Assembly (NCBI GenBank): GCA_944386685.1 | Contig: CALXCA010000003.1 | Coordinates: forward strand, 1-64,000 | Length of the DNA: 64,000 nucleotides | Direction: 5' to 3' | Origin: an uncultured Clostridia bacterium | GTDB taxonomy: Bacteria; Bacillota; Clostridia; TANB77; CAG-508 | Shown here: positions 43,927 through 52,711 of the stretch, piece by piece | Position numbering within the stretch: the first letter of the stretch is position 1 | Layout of the letters: each line of letters begins with the position of its first letter | Notes under the pieces: generated by a model | Databases searched by the model: none | What the model was told of the DNA's origin: nothing | The model's input: only the letters and a program-made list of their open reading frames with translations | Program-made: the position numbers and the translations under genes

Positions 43927-44835
43927 ATGTTCCATATCGTGAAAAAAACCATCGAAGCCAATGCTATTACCCATGGTGGCTTGTTCCACGCCGACGAAAC
44001 GATGGCGACCGCCATCCTGAATAAGGTTTTTAACAACCTTATTCTCTGCCGGACTTTCAAAGTTCCGGAAGAAGTTGCCGCACCTGTTATCGTTTATGAC
44101 ATTGGTGGTGGCAAGTATGACCACCATCAGAAAGGAGGCAATGGTTGCCGTGAAAACGGCGTGCCGTACTCCAGCGCCGGCTTGATTTGGCGAGACTTCG
44201 GGAGACTGATTCCCGAAGTTTCGGAATCTGCCAATCCTGATTTGGTCTGGTCCCTCATTGACAGGGACCTCATCCAAGGCATCGATGCCATTGATAATGG
44301 CAAGATGCCCAGTGCAGACTATGTCTGCAAGCCGATGTCTATCTCGGCTGCTATCTCGGGATTCAATCCCACTTGGGATAGCAATGTGAACTCTGACACT
44401 GCCTTTATGGAGGCTGTGGAATTTGCCTCTACCATTTTGGACAATGCTCTGGCAAATGCCATGAGCAAAGCCAAGGCCGAATCCATTGTGGAGAAGGCTA
44501 TTGACAGGACTGAAGGCCCTGTCATGGTACTCGAAAGGTTCGCTCCTTGGCAGGAATTCATCTTCTCGTCCAAAAACGAGAAGGCGAATGACATTCTGTT
44601 CGTTGTCTTCCCCTCTAACCGTGGAGGGTACAACTGGCAGTGTGTGCCTGCATCGTTGGGCAGTTTTGCCCAGCGTCATCCTGTTCCGCAGGAATGGAGA
44701 GGCCTTAATGGGAAGGCTCTTCAGGATGTAACTGGTGTTGCATCCGCAACGTTCTGCCACAACGCCGGCTTCATCGGCGGGGCAGATACTCTCGAGGATG
44801 CGATTCGGCTTGCCGAAATCGCTGCCAACAGCTAA
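43927..44835 (+). CDS. MYG1-family (UPF0160) metal-dependent hydrolase, foreign GC-rich gene
   Basis: 302 residues from ATG 43927 (GGAGG eight bases upstream). Motifs: THGGLFHADETMATA (residues about 16-30; H, D), VYDIGGGKYDHHQKG (DHH-like, about 56-70), PYSSAGLIWRDFG, LIDRDLIQGIDAIDNG, WQCVPASLGSF. These match the MYG1/GAMP1 family, DHH-type phosphoesterases with exonuclease activity in the eukaryotic member. GC content is far above its surroundings: 44161-44220 has 35 G/C of 60, 43681-43740 only 11. Codons are GC-ending. After the stop a second AAAGGAGG lies without any gene behind it, as if the gene had been cut out of a foreign operon. Recent transfer is the best explanation. Confidence 0.9.
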   Translation: MFHIVKKTIEANAITHGGLFHADETMATAILNKVFNNLILCRTFKVPEEVAAPVIVYDIGGGKYDHHQKGGNGCRENGVPYSSAGLIWRDFGRLIPEVSESANPDLVWSLIDRDLIQGIDAIDNGKMPSADYVCKPMSISAAISGFNPTWDSNVNSDTAFMEAVEFASTILDNALANAMSKAKAESIVEKAIDRTEGPVMVLERFAPWQEFIFSSKNEKANDILFVVFPSNRGGYNWQCVPASLGSFAQRHPVPQEWRGLNGKALQDVTGVASATFCHNAGFIGGADTLEDAIRLAEIAANS

Positions 44836-44860
44836 AAAAAGGAGGTCAAAACTAACACAA

Positions 44861-44906
44861 CGAGAAGCTGGAGAAAACAACTGTTTTCCCAGCTTCTCGC
44901 TTTTTT
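44861..44906 (+). terminator. Strong terminator after MYG1
   Basis: Nearly perfect 18-bp arms starting CGAGAAGCTGG and ending CCAGCTTCTCG, short loop, then CTTTTTT. It lies between convergent genes. Confidence 0.9.
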
Positions 44907-44910
44907 GTAT

Positions 44911-47214
44911 TTAAATCATTTTCTCAATTTCATTTACAAATTCACTTTTACTATTTCTATTATTTGGAACAACTAAATAAACCTTGTTTCTTGTTCTTGT
45001 TAATGCAACATAGAACAATCTTCTTTCTTCAGCATAAGGTATTTTTTCTGTAATTGAGTCTAGTTTAAAATATTCAAATATCCAATGTGATGTTCTATTT
45101 TTACTAGGAAACACTTTTTCTCTAAGCCCAAAAACAATTACTTGGTCTGCAGTTAATCCTTTTGATCTATGCATAGTTAAAGCTTCTATTCTAGCATCTG
45201 GTAAGTCTTTACATATTAAAACATCTTCTATTCCTTTTGTAAAAAACTCACTTTTAGCCAATTTTTCTAAGCATCTATTTGTTCTAGCTAGAATTAATAT
45301 TTTACAATTAGGATTTTCTTTATAAATTTTATGTACTAGTTCATTTATCTTTTTATATTCTTCCATCCATTCATATTTACACATTTCTATTGGATGATTT
45401 AAATGTTTTATAGATTTTATATTTTTAATAGTTTGTTCTTCATTTTTTAATATAAATTCACTTGAAATATCTACTAATTCTTGCCCATATCTATATGTTG
45501 TTGATAGATACATATCATCTTTTGAATTTAAAAATAATTCACTAAATTTATTAAATAATTCCAATCTTGAACCAGCAAATGAGTATATTGATTGCCAGTC
45601 ATCCCCTACTGATATTAGTTTTGCATCAAAATATTCTACTAATCTTTTTACAAACAAGAATCTTTGAAAAGTAATGTCTTGGTACTCATCAACAATTATA
45701 TATTTAAAATTTAATTCTGGAAATCTATTTTTAACTTCTTTAATAATAAATTTATATGATAAATTAATCATATCACTGTAATCTATCATATTATTTTTGG
45801 TTAAATAATCTTGATAATAATGATAAATTTCTTGTAAATACCCTATAGCTTTAATTCTATACCTAGCTTCTTCCTGCTTGTTATTTGAAAAATATTTATA
45901 TTTAAAATTTTCTTTTGCTATTTCTATTTTTCTTTTTTCAAACATATAATCTTCATTATCTACTAACATATTTTTAAAAATATCTATATAAGAAATTATT
46001 AAATTTGTGAACTTATAAAATTCTGCATTTATATTATTATCTAAAATTCTGTTAAAAATTTCATTATCACTTCTTGTTGAGAATTGTATTTTCCTTTTTA
46101 GCAATTCTTTTTCTAGTGTAGTTATAAAATCTCCATCAGGTGTTTGATAATCAAGGTTTATAAAATCATAATGATTTGCTTTTTGATAATTTTCTTTTAT
46201 TTTTCTAATTCTATTGTATCTTCTAACTTCTTGTTTTATAAGTTCATTATTTTCATTGTAACAAGATGATAAGCCAAAATATTCAATATATATCTTTTTT
46301 CCTTGATATTCTATTGTAAAGTCTGGATTATATGTTGTGTCTTCATTTACTTTTTCTTCAAATATTTTTTCATAAGTATAATCTATGCCATTTATATAAA
46401 GAAAATTGGCTATTCTAACTTCTCCTAAAGATTTTACTTTTTCTCCTCTTATTGTATAAAGTGAACTTCTTGAATTAAGTCTATTTATTAAGTATTGATG
46501 TATGCCACCTTCTCTTTGATTTTCGATAAAATATTTTCTCCTTTTATAGTCTTGAAAATATTCTTCAAATGTTTTAAATTTTTCAAAATTTTCTACAAAA
46601 CCTTTTGCAATATAGTTTTTCTGTTCACATTGTTTAAATAGTTCAATTAATTCTCTTAATTTTGCCTTATTTGGAAATAAGTCTTTTATATAATTACTTA
46701 TAATGCTTTTTTGTTCATCTGGTCCAACTACTTTTACAGGAAATGGATAACATTTTTTTATGAATTTCATTCCTAATGAGTGAAATGTTGAAACAGGTAC
46801 TCCTAAATCTAATAAATCATTTACTTTTTCATCTAAATCTTCACTGGATTTTTTGGTAAATGTTAGCATAATAATTTCTTCTGGTTTTACATTTAGTTTA
46901 TCTACTAAATATTTTACTTTTCCAGCCATAGTTGTACTTTTCCCTGAACCAGCACCTGCATTTATTAAACAATATTCTTCATCTCTTAAAATTACTCTTC
47001 TTTGTTCTTCATCAAGATTTATCTTTTCTCCTACATCTGTAAACATATTGTCAAAATAGTCTTTATATTCTATTAATTTTCTTTCTATAAATTCTTCATT
47101 TATTTTATTTAATTCTTCTTCATCTATTTCTAGTTTATTTTCTTCACAATATTTTTTGTATTCATTATATGTTAAATATTTGTCTGCTTTTACTCGTTCT
47201 TTTACGTTTTCCAT
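44911..47214 (-). CDS. UvrD/HelD-like SF1 helicase with inserted nuclease-like domain
   Basis: 767 residues from ATG 47214 (TAGGAG upstream; an earlier in-frame ATG overlaps that site). Walker A NAGAGSGKST (about 88-97), MLTFTKKSSEDL, Walker B IVDEYQDI (about 507-514), ISVGDDWQSIYSFAGS, and LTMHRSKGLTADQV with FYVALTRTRNKV near the end. Between motifs I and II, residues about 262-310 contain GEVRIANFLYINGIDYTYE, YNPDFTIE and IYIEYFG, a PD-(D/E)XK-like insertion also seen in helicase IV-type proteins. DNA repair or defence helicase. Two copies of ACCGGACT, 19 bases apart, lie upstream (47258-47284). Confidence 0.82.
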   Translation of the reverse strand: MENVKERVKADKYLTYNEYKKYCEENKLEIDEEELNKINEEFIERKLIEYKDYFDNMFTDVGEKINLDEEQRRVILRDEEYCLINAGAGSGKSTTMAGKVKYLVDKLNVKPEEIIMLTFTKKSSEDLDEKVNDLLDLGVPVSTFHSLGMKFIKKCYPFPVKVVGPDEQKSIISNYIKDLFPNKAKLRELIELFKQCEQKNYIAKGFVENFEKFKTFEEYFQDYKRRKYFIENQREGGIHQYLINRLNSRSSLYTIRGEKVKSLGEVRIANFLYINGIDYTYEKIFEEKVNEDTTYNPDFTIEYQGKKIYIEYFGLSSCYNENNELIKQEVRRYNRIRKIKENYQKANHYDFINLDYQTPDGDFITTLEKELLKRKIQFSTRSDNEIFNRILDNNINAEFYKFTNLIISYIDIFKNMLVDNEDYMFEKRKIEIAKENFKYKYFSNNKQEEARYRIKAIGYLQEIYHYYQDYLTKNNMIDYSDMINLSYKFIIKEVKNRFPELNFKYIIVDEYQDITFQRFLFVKRLVEYFDAKLISVGDDWQSIYSFAGSRLELFNKFSELFLNSKDDMYLSTTYRYGQELVDISSEFILKNEEQTIKNIKSIKHLNHPIEMCKYEWMEEYKKINELVHKIYKENPNCKILILARTNRCLEKLAKSEFFTKGIEDVLICKDLPDARIEALTMHRSKGLTADQVIVFGLREKVFPSKNRTSHWIFEYFKLDSITEKIPYAEERRLFYVALTRTRNKVYLVVPNNRNSKSEFVNEIEKMI

Positions 47215-47444
47215 TTTAACTCCTAACATTTTTCTTTAAAAAATACGGTATTGACCGGACTTTTTTATATATAAAACCGGACTATATTAAATTATAAAAT
47301 ATTTTTACTTTTTTATTCTATCATTTCTCATAAAAACTGTAAATTATTTTTTGAAAATATTACCTATTTTTTATAGCAAATAACATTGATTTATAAAATA
47401 AATTTTTATATAATTAGGCTATACAAAAAAATTGGAGGTTTTAT

Positions 47445-48479
47445 ATGATAGTAAAAAAAGCAGGAACTATTTTGCTAAATTTACAAACGAAAAAAATCGG
47501 ACTAGTTTATAGAGATTCAGAAAAAGACTATACTTTTCCAAAGGGACATCTTGAATCTGGAGAAACACTTGAAGAATGTGCAGTTAGAGAAACTGAAGAA
47601 GAAACATTACGAGCTAATCATTTATTAATAAACAAAGAAATTTGCATAAATACATATACAACTCCATCAGGAGAAAATGTAGAAAATTATATGTATATTG
47701 CAATTGATGATGGTCCTACTTCAAAAAATATAGATATAAAAGATCAAGAAAATTTAAAGTGGATTAGTCCAGATGATGTTGAAAATATCCTTACTTATGA
47801 TAATTTAAAAGAATTGTGGAACAAAATAAAAAGTCCTATAAAAGACATTTTTGAAAATAATGGCAATATTTCTCCCGCAATTTTAACAGATTTAGGAATT
47901 TGTCCTACTTGCTATGATAAAGAAAAAGTCCAAGAAATTCGTAATCTTATAAAATCTATAAATTCAGATTTCGTAAATAATTTAAAAATCAGATTAGCAA
48001 AATATACAGACTGTACTGAATTATCTTATTTAAAAAGAGAAATCTGGGAAACTACATATAGAGGAGTTTATCCCGATGAGAAAATTGATAATTATAACTA
48101 TATAAATAATACAGAAAAATTTAAATCTTATATTGATAATCCTAACCAACAATTATTTGTTGTTACTGATAATAATGTAATTATAGCTTATATTGAATTT
48201 GGCAAACCTTATAGACCTTTTGAAGATTATAAACAAGAAATTGGATTATTTTATATTAGAAAAGATTATCAAGGAATTGGTCTTGGTAAAAAGTTATTTG
48301 ATTTTGCTTATAATAATATAAAAACTACTAATGTTGATAAATTTTTTATTTCTTGTCATAAATATAATTTAAATGCTCAAAAGTTTTATGAAAAAATGGG
48401 TGGCAAACTTGTTAAAATAGACGAAGATTTTGCAAACAATGGACTACCTCAAATTAAGTTTGAATTTAAAATTAAATAA
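47445..48479 (+). CDS. NUDIX-GNAT fusion protein
   Basis: 344 residues. N-terminal half: GTILLNLQTKKIGLVYR and TFPKGHLESGETLEECAVRETEEET (given in parts; Nudix box about residues 33-55), as in diadenosine polyphosphate hydrolases. A linker (about 125-180) leads to a GNAT domain: IRLAKYTDCTELSYLKREIW, LFYIRKDYQGIGLGKKLFDFA (acetyl-CoA loop QGIGLGK, about 283-289) and NLNAQKFYEKMGGKLV. GGAGG precedes ATG 47445. Both domains look intact. Substrates unknown. Confidence 0.88.
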   Translation: MIVKKAGTILLNLQTKKIGLVYRDSEKDYTFPKGHLESGETLEECAVRETEEETLRANHLLINKEICINTYTTPSGENVENYMYIAIDDGPTSKNIDIKDQENLKWISPDDVENILTYDNLKELWNKIKSPIKDIFENNGNISPAILTDLGICPTCYDKEKVQEIRNLIKSINSDFVNNLKIRLAKYTDCTELSYLKREIWETTYRGVYPDEKIDNYNYINNTEKFKSYIDNPNQQLFVVTDNNVIIAYIEFGKPYRPFEDYKQEIGLFYIRKDYQGIGLGKKLFDFAYNNIKTTNVDKFFISCHKYNLNAQKFYEKMGGKLVKIDEDFANNGLPQIKFEFKIK

Positions 48480-48501
48480 TAGAAAATTTTATTTTGTTCT
48501 C

Positions 48502-48544
48502 GCCCGATTTGAGTTTTCGACAGTAAGGAGAAAATCTCAAAGGG
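48502..48544. repeat. GC-containing hairpin of unknown type
   Basis: GCCCGATTTGAGTTTTC and GAAAATCTCAAAGGGC pair over most of their length around the loop GACAGTAAGGA. It sits in a 195-base gap and is not a terminator by sequence. It may be a dispersed intergenic repeat. Confidence 0.5.
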
Positions 48545-48560
48545 CTAGCGATTGTAGCAT

Positions 48561-48642
48561 TTTATATAATAAGAAAGTTATACTTTCCTATTATATAAAG
48601 CAAGCAATAAGAAACGCCTATTTTAAGACGTTTCTTATTGTT
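48561..48642. terminator. Two hairpins between convergent genes
   Basis: 48561-48599 pairs TTTATATAATA with TATTATATAAA around a GAAAG/CTTTC inner stem. 48606-48639 pairs AATAAGAAACG with CGTTTCTTATT. Both strands can form T-rich ends, so this region probably stops transcription from both sides. Confidence 0.65.
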
Positions 48643-48674
48643 TATTTATTTACTTATTCTCTTCTTTGCAACCT

Positions 48675-49358
48675 TTAAATATCTGCTTTTGCCCAGATGA
48701 TTAAACGAGCTTTACTATCATCTGTACATGTTGTTAATGAAATTTCTGTTGCACCTTGTGTATCTCTTGTCATATATTCTGCATCTGTATCAGAAGTTTC
48801 ATATTTATTATAAATAGTATATGATAATCTTTTTCCTGTTAAATCTGTTATGTAAATTTTATCTCCTATATTCAATTTTTTGTTATTTGAGAAAAAGTTA
48901 CCATTTCTGTAGTTATGTCCTGCAATTGTAGTATTTCCTGGTTGGTTTAATCCTACACCATGTAATATTACAACAGAAGTTTCTAGAGCAGATTTACTAT
49001 ATTCTTCTTCTGCTAGTACAGGGCAGCTTAAACCTGTAGCTGGTATTTCTATTGTTCCTGCAACTAAATATCCATTAAATCTTTGTTCTTGTGCAGGTGC
49101 TGTTTCATTATTATCTGTTGTATCTCCTGTATTTTCTGGTTCAGTAACATCTACATCTAAATCTCCTTCTATTACTGGTTGTTCTTCTGTTGGCTCTGTT
49201 TCGTTTGGTTTTTGGAATGTATCTACAAAGTTTTCTGCCTCTTTTTTGCTATTAATACTTGATATATATCTAAATCCTAGAAATCCAATAACCCCAACTA
49301 TTGCAACAATTATAACTACTAAAAGAATTGTTAAAAAAGTACTATATTTACTATTCAT
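48675..49358 (-). CDS. Sortase (class D/E-like)
   Basis: 227 residues from ATG 49358 (AAGGAAGGG upstream). One N-terminal membrane segment (about 8-30, LTILLVVIIVAIVGVIGFLGF in part), a Glu/Thr/Pro-rich spacer (about 45-90), and a sortase barrel with TIEIPATGLSCPVL, TTIAGHNYRNGNFFS (catalytic His), and SLTTCTDDSKARLII (Cys and Arg). It attaches proteins or pilins to the cell wall by transpeptidation. No sortase substrate or pilin is next to it, so it likely serves genes elsewhere. Type II membrane topology. Confidence 0.9.
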   Translation of the reverse strand: MNSKYSTFLTILLVVIIVAIVGVIGFLGFRYISSINSKKEAENFVDTFQKPNETEPTEEQPVIEGDLDVDVTEPENTGDTTDNNETAPAQEQRFNGYLVAGTIEIPATGLSCPVLAEEEYSKSALETSVVILHGVGLNQPGNTTIAGHNYRNGNFFSNNKKLNIGDKIYITDLTGKRLSYTIYNKYETSDTDAEYMTRDTQGATEISLTTCTDDSKARLIIWAKADI

Positions 49359-49523
49359 ATTACCATCCCTTCCTTTAATAAATTCAATATTCACATTTAT
49401 ATATCTATTATAGCACACTTTTCAAGAAAAATCTACCTTTTTCTGTAAATTTATACGATTTTCCTTTAAAACTAGCATTTGGTCTTGAATTTAAAACTAG
49501 AATTTCCATTTGTAATTATCCAT

Positions 49524-49871
49524 TTATACGATTTTATCACCCATTTTTGTTCCTGCTAGAACATGGAAATGTAAATGTCCTACTTCTTGACCTGCATCTT
49601 TACCACAATTTACTATAACTCTATAACCTTTTTCTTTAAATCCTTGTTTTTCTGCAATTTCATTTATTACTTTATATATTTTAGAAATAATTTTTTCTTC
49701 TCCATCTTGCATTTCTGCTAAAGATTTTATATGTTTTTTTGGAATTACTAAAATGTGAATTGGTGTTGCTGGGTTTATGTCATTAAAAGCTAATATTTCT
49801 TCATCTTCATAAACTTTGCTTGATGGTATTTCTCCTTTTATAATTTTGCAAAATGTACAATTTTCATCCAT
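49524..49871 (-). CDS. HIT-family nucleotide hydrolase
   Basis: 115 residues: CTFCKIIKGEIPSSKVYEDEEI, FNDINPATPIHILVIPKKH and EVGHLHFHVLAG (H-x-H-x-H, histidine triad). Hint-type proteins hydrolyse nucleoside phosphoramidates and aminoacyl-adenylates. CxxC near the start is usual for the bacterial zinc-binding form. GAGGAT is upstream. Co-directional with alaS but separated by about 170 bases of AT-rich sequence. Confidence 0.93.
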   Translation of the reverse strand: MDENCTFCKIIKGEIPSSKVYEDEEILAFNDINPATPIHILVIPKKHIKSLAEMQDGEEKIISKIYKVINEIAEKQGFKEKGYRVIVNCGKDAGQEVGHLHFHVLAGTKMGDKIV

Positions 49872-50044
49872 AAATATTATCCTCCTTAATTTCTTCTGTG
49901 TTTTTCAAATTTTTATAAATAAGCCTAAAAGTCTATTATAATATACTCTATATCTAACCCTTTTATTTGTTAAATATCTTATAAATAAATTTTTTAATGT
50001 TTTATTAAATATTTTTATTATATAAATACTTTTATTTGTAAAAA

Positions 50045-51802
50045 TTATTCTTCTAAAATTGCTTTTATTCTTCTTACACCAGAAGAACTTGATTCTTCTT
50101 TCTTAATTTTAAAATGTCCTAATTCTGATGTATTATGAACATGAGGTCCTCCACATAATTCTAAAGAAAAATCTCCTATTTTATATACAGATACTATGTC
50201 TCCATATTTTTCAATGAACATTGCTTCTGCTCCCATTTTTATTGCTTCATCTTTTTTCATTTCCATATGTTCTACTGGAATTGCATCTTTTATCCATTTG
50301 TTGACTAAGTCTTCTGTTTTTTGTTTTTCTTCATCTGTCATTTTTGATGGATGAGAAAAGTCAAATCTCATTCTCTCTGCAGTAATATTACTTCCTTTTT
50401 GATGTACATGTTGACCTAATACTTGTTTTAATGCTGCATTTAAAAGATGTGTTGCTGTATGATATTTTGTTTCCATTTCTCCTGTTGAAGCTAGTCCGCC
50501 TTTAAATTTTTGTTCTGAACCAGCTCTTGATTTTTCTTGATGTTCTTTAAATAATTTGTTAAATTCTTCTTTATCTATTTTCATTCCATTTTCTTGTGCT
50601 AATTCTTCTGTTACTTCTGGTGGAAAACCATAAGTATCATATAATCTGAATACAATTTTTCCATCTACTACTTCTTTTCCTTGTTTTCTTATTTCAGCAA
50701 TTTCTTTTTCAAATTCTTTTTCACCTTTTGTTAATGTTTTTACAAATTTGTCTTTTTCTTCTAAAATTACATTTTTTATAATTTCTTTTTTATTTTCAAG
50801 TTCTGGGTACATTTCTTTAAGGTTTTCCACATTTAATTCTATTAGTGTTGATAATTCATCTAATGATATTTCTAATTTGTTCATATGTCTTATCATTCTA
50901 CGAATTAGTCTTCTTAAAATATATCCTCTATCTATGTTGCTTGGTCTTCCTCCATCAGCAATTATCATCATACTTGAACGTAAATGTTCTGCTATTATTC
51001 TTCTACTTGAGATGTTATCCACTTTTTGTAATTCTACTAATTTGTCCATAATATGTGAGAATAATTCTGTCTCAAATGGTGTTTCTTTACCTTCTAGTAT
51101 CATTGTCATTCTTTCTATTCCTAAACCTGTATCAACATTTTTTTGTTTTAATTTTGTATATTTTCCATTCTCATCTTTATAAAATTCCATAAATACATTG
51201 TTCCAAATTTCAACATATTTTCCACATCCACATGATGGATTACAATTTGGTGAACATTTTGGTTTTCCTGTGTCATAAAACATTTCTGTATCTGGTCCAC
51301 ATGGTCCTGTTTCTCCTGCAATCCACCAGTTGTCATCTTTTCCAAAATAATATATTCTTTCTTCTGGAATTCCTGCTTTTTTCCAACATTCTGCAGTTAC
51401 TTCATCTCTTGCACAGTCTTCGTCTCCTGCAAAACATGTTACAGATATTTTTTCTGCTGGAATTTGTAATTCTTGTGTTAAAAAATCGTAACTCATTTGT
51501 ATAGATTCTTCTTTAAAATAGTCTCCTAATGACCAGTTTCCTAGCATTTCAAAATATGTCAAATGCCTGTTATCTCCAACCTCTTCAATATCATTTGTTC
51601 TTACACATTTTTGATAATCTGTAAGTCTTTTTCCTTGTGGGTGTGGCTCTCCTAATAAATATGGTACTAGTGGTTGCATTCCTGCAGTTGTAAATAGTAC
51701 AGATGAGTCATTTTCTGGTATTAATGGTGCTGATGGAATAACTGCATGTCCATGATTTTTAAAAAAGTTTAAATATTTTTTTCTAATTTCTATTGCTTTC
51801 AT
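50045..51802 (-). CDS. alaS: Alanyl-tRNA synthetase, short form without C-Ala domain
   Basis: 585 residues. Class II motifs in the N-terminal domain: FFKNHGHAVIPSAPLIPENDSSVLFTTAGM (in part), RLTDYQKCVRTNDIEEVG, MLGNWSLGDYF, GPCGPDTE. The tRNA-binding middle follows, then the editing domain with YHTATHLLNAAL (H-x3-H) and CGGPHVHNTSELG (zinc Cys and His). The protein ends after SSSSGVRRIKAIL at the point where ordinary AlaRS (about 870 residues) would continue with a linker and the C-Ala domain. The shortness is not due to a broken frame, since the stop is clean. Such short forms exist in some lineages. No T-box leader is visible upstream. Confidence 0.93.
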   Translation of the reverse strand: MKAIEIRKKYLNFFKNHGHAVIPSAPLIPENDSSVLFTTAGMQPLVPYLLGEPHPQGKRLTDYQKCVRTNDIEEVGDNRHLTYFEMLGNWSLGDYFKEESIQMSYDFLTQELQIPAEKISVTCFAGDEDCARDEVTAECWKKAGIPEERIYYFGKDDNWWIAGETGPCGPDTEMFYDTGKPKCSPNCNPSCGCGKYVEIWNNVFMEFYKDENGKYTKLKQKNVDTGLGIERMTMILEGKETPFETELFSHIMDKLVELQKVDNISSRRIIAEHLRSSMMIIADGGRPSNIDRGYILRRLIRRMIRHMNKLEISLDELSTLIELNVENLKEMYPELENKKEIIKNVILEEKDKFVKTLTKGEKEFEKEIAEIRKQGKEVVDGKIVFRLYDTYGFPPEVTEELAQENGMKIDKEEFNKLFKEHQEKSRAGSEQKFKGGLASTGEMETKYHTATHLLNAALKQVLGQHVHQKGSNITAERMRFDFSHPSKMTDEEKQKTEDLVNKWIKDAIPVEHMEMKKDEAIKMGAEAMFIEKYGDIVSVYKIGDFSLELCGGPHVHNTSELGHFKIKKEESSSSGVRRIKAILEE

Positions 51803-51958
51803 TTTTCATTTCTCCTTGTACTTAATAAATTATTTCTCATAAATAATAATTTTTGATTTTCTCTATATTTTCTTAGATTATTATATTTTAAAAATAAAAA
51901 AAAATCAATGTATATATTTTTTCGCTAACATTTAGTAAGAAATTATGCAATAAATTTC

Positions 51959-52663
51959 TTATTTAACTGTAACTACATTTTTTAAAATACACCAAGTTCC
52001 ATTACTTTCTGGTATGCTTTTAAAAGTCATTTCTTGTTTGGTAATTGGATGCTCAATTGTAAGTTCATATGCCCATAATGCAATTTGTTTTCCTTGTCCT
52101 CTTGTTCCATATTTTTGGTCTCCAAAAATACTATGTCCTGCATGTGACAATTGAACTCTTATTTGATGATGTCTTCCTGTATGTAAATTTATTTTTAATA
52201 AAGATAAGTTTTTTACTTCATTATAAGCTAAAACTTCATAATCTAGTTTTGCTAATTTTGCATTTTTCTTTTCTTTTGAAACTACTTTGCTAATATTATT
52301 TCTTTCATCTTTATATAAATAATCTTCCAAAGTTCCTTTGTTATTATCAAATTTTCCATCAACAACTGCTAAATATTTCTTTTTAAAAATTTTTTCTCTT
52401 ACTTGGTCACTAAGCCTTGTAGCAGATTTTGATGTTTTGGCAAATATCATAACACCTCCAACAGGTCTATCTAATCTATGTACTAGTCCTAAGTATACAT
52501 TACCTGGTTTGTTGTATTTTTCTTTAATGTATTGTTTAACTATTGTTAACATATCAATATCTTCTGTTTTATCTGCTTGTGATGGAATATTAGGTTGCTT
52601 TTCTACTACAATTATTTGATTATCTTCAAATATTACTTTTAAATTTTGCATGTTTAATTTCAT
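51959..52663 (-). CDS. RluA/RluD-family pseudouridine synthase
   Basis: 234 residues. VYLGLVHRLDRPVGGVMIFAKT holds the catalytic Asp in HRLDRP (about residue 66); LLKINLHTGRHHQIRVQLSHAGHSIFGDQKYG (in parts) is the second family motif. There is no N-terminal S4 domain, so it is the short RluA-like type. It modifies uridines in rRNA or tRNA; the exact site cannot be told. AGGAGGG lies before ATG 52663; the ATG at 52651 is an alternative start. Confidence 0.9.
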   Translation of the reverse strand: MKLNMQNLKVIFEDNQIIVVEKQPNIPSQADKTEDIDMLTIVKQYIKEKYNKPGNVYLGLVHRLDRPVGGVMIFAKTSKSATRLSDQVREKIFKKKYLAVVDGKFDNNKGTLEDYLYKDERNNISKVVSKEKKNAKLAKLDYEVLAYNEVKNLSLLKINLHTGRHHQIRVQLSHAGHSIFGDQKYGTRGQGKQIALWAYELTIEHPITKQEMTFKSIPESNGTWCILKNVVTVK

Positions 52664-52711
52664 TCCCTCCTAATGCATAAGTCTAGTTAAAAATAGTTGC
52701 AATTTTAAATA

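Noticed and set aside
43858-44880. Long minus-strand frame of 340 codons opposite MYG1
   Set aside because: It arises from the GC-rich codon pattern of the plus-strand gene, which has clear MYG1 motifs and a ribosome binding site. The antisense product has no recognisable domain.
48430-48678. Plus-strand 82-codon frame at the end of the NUDIX-GNAT gene
   Set aside because: It begins inside that gene in another frame and runs through hairpins and a terminator.
51803-51958. T-box leader before alaS
   Set aside because: The gap is short and AT-rich with no T-box sequence or specifier loop.
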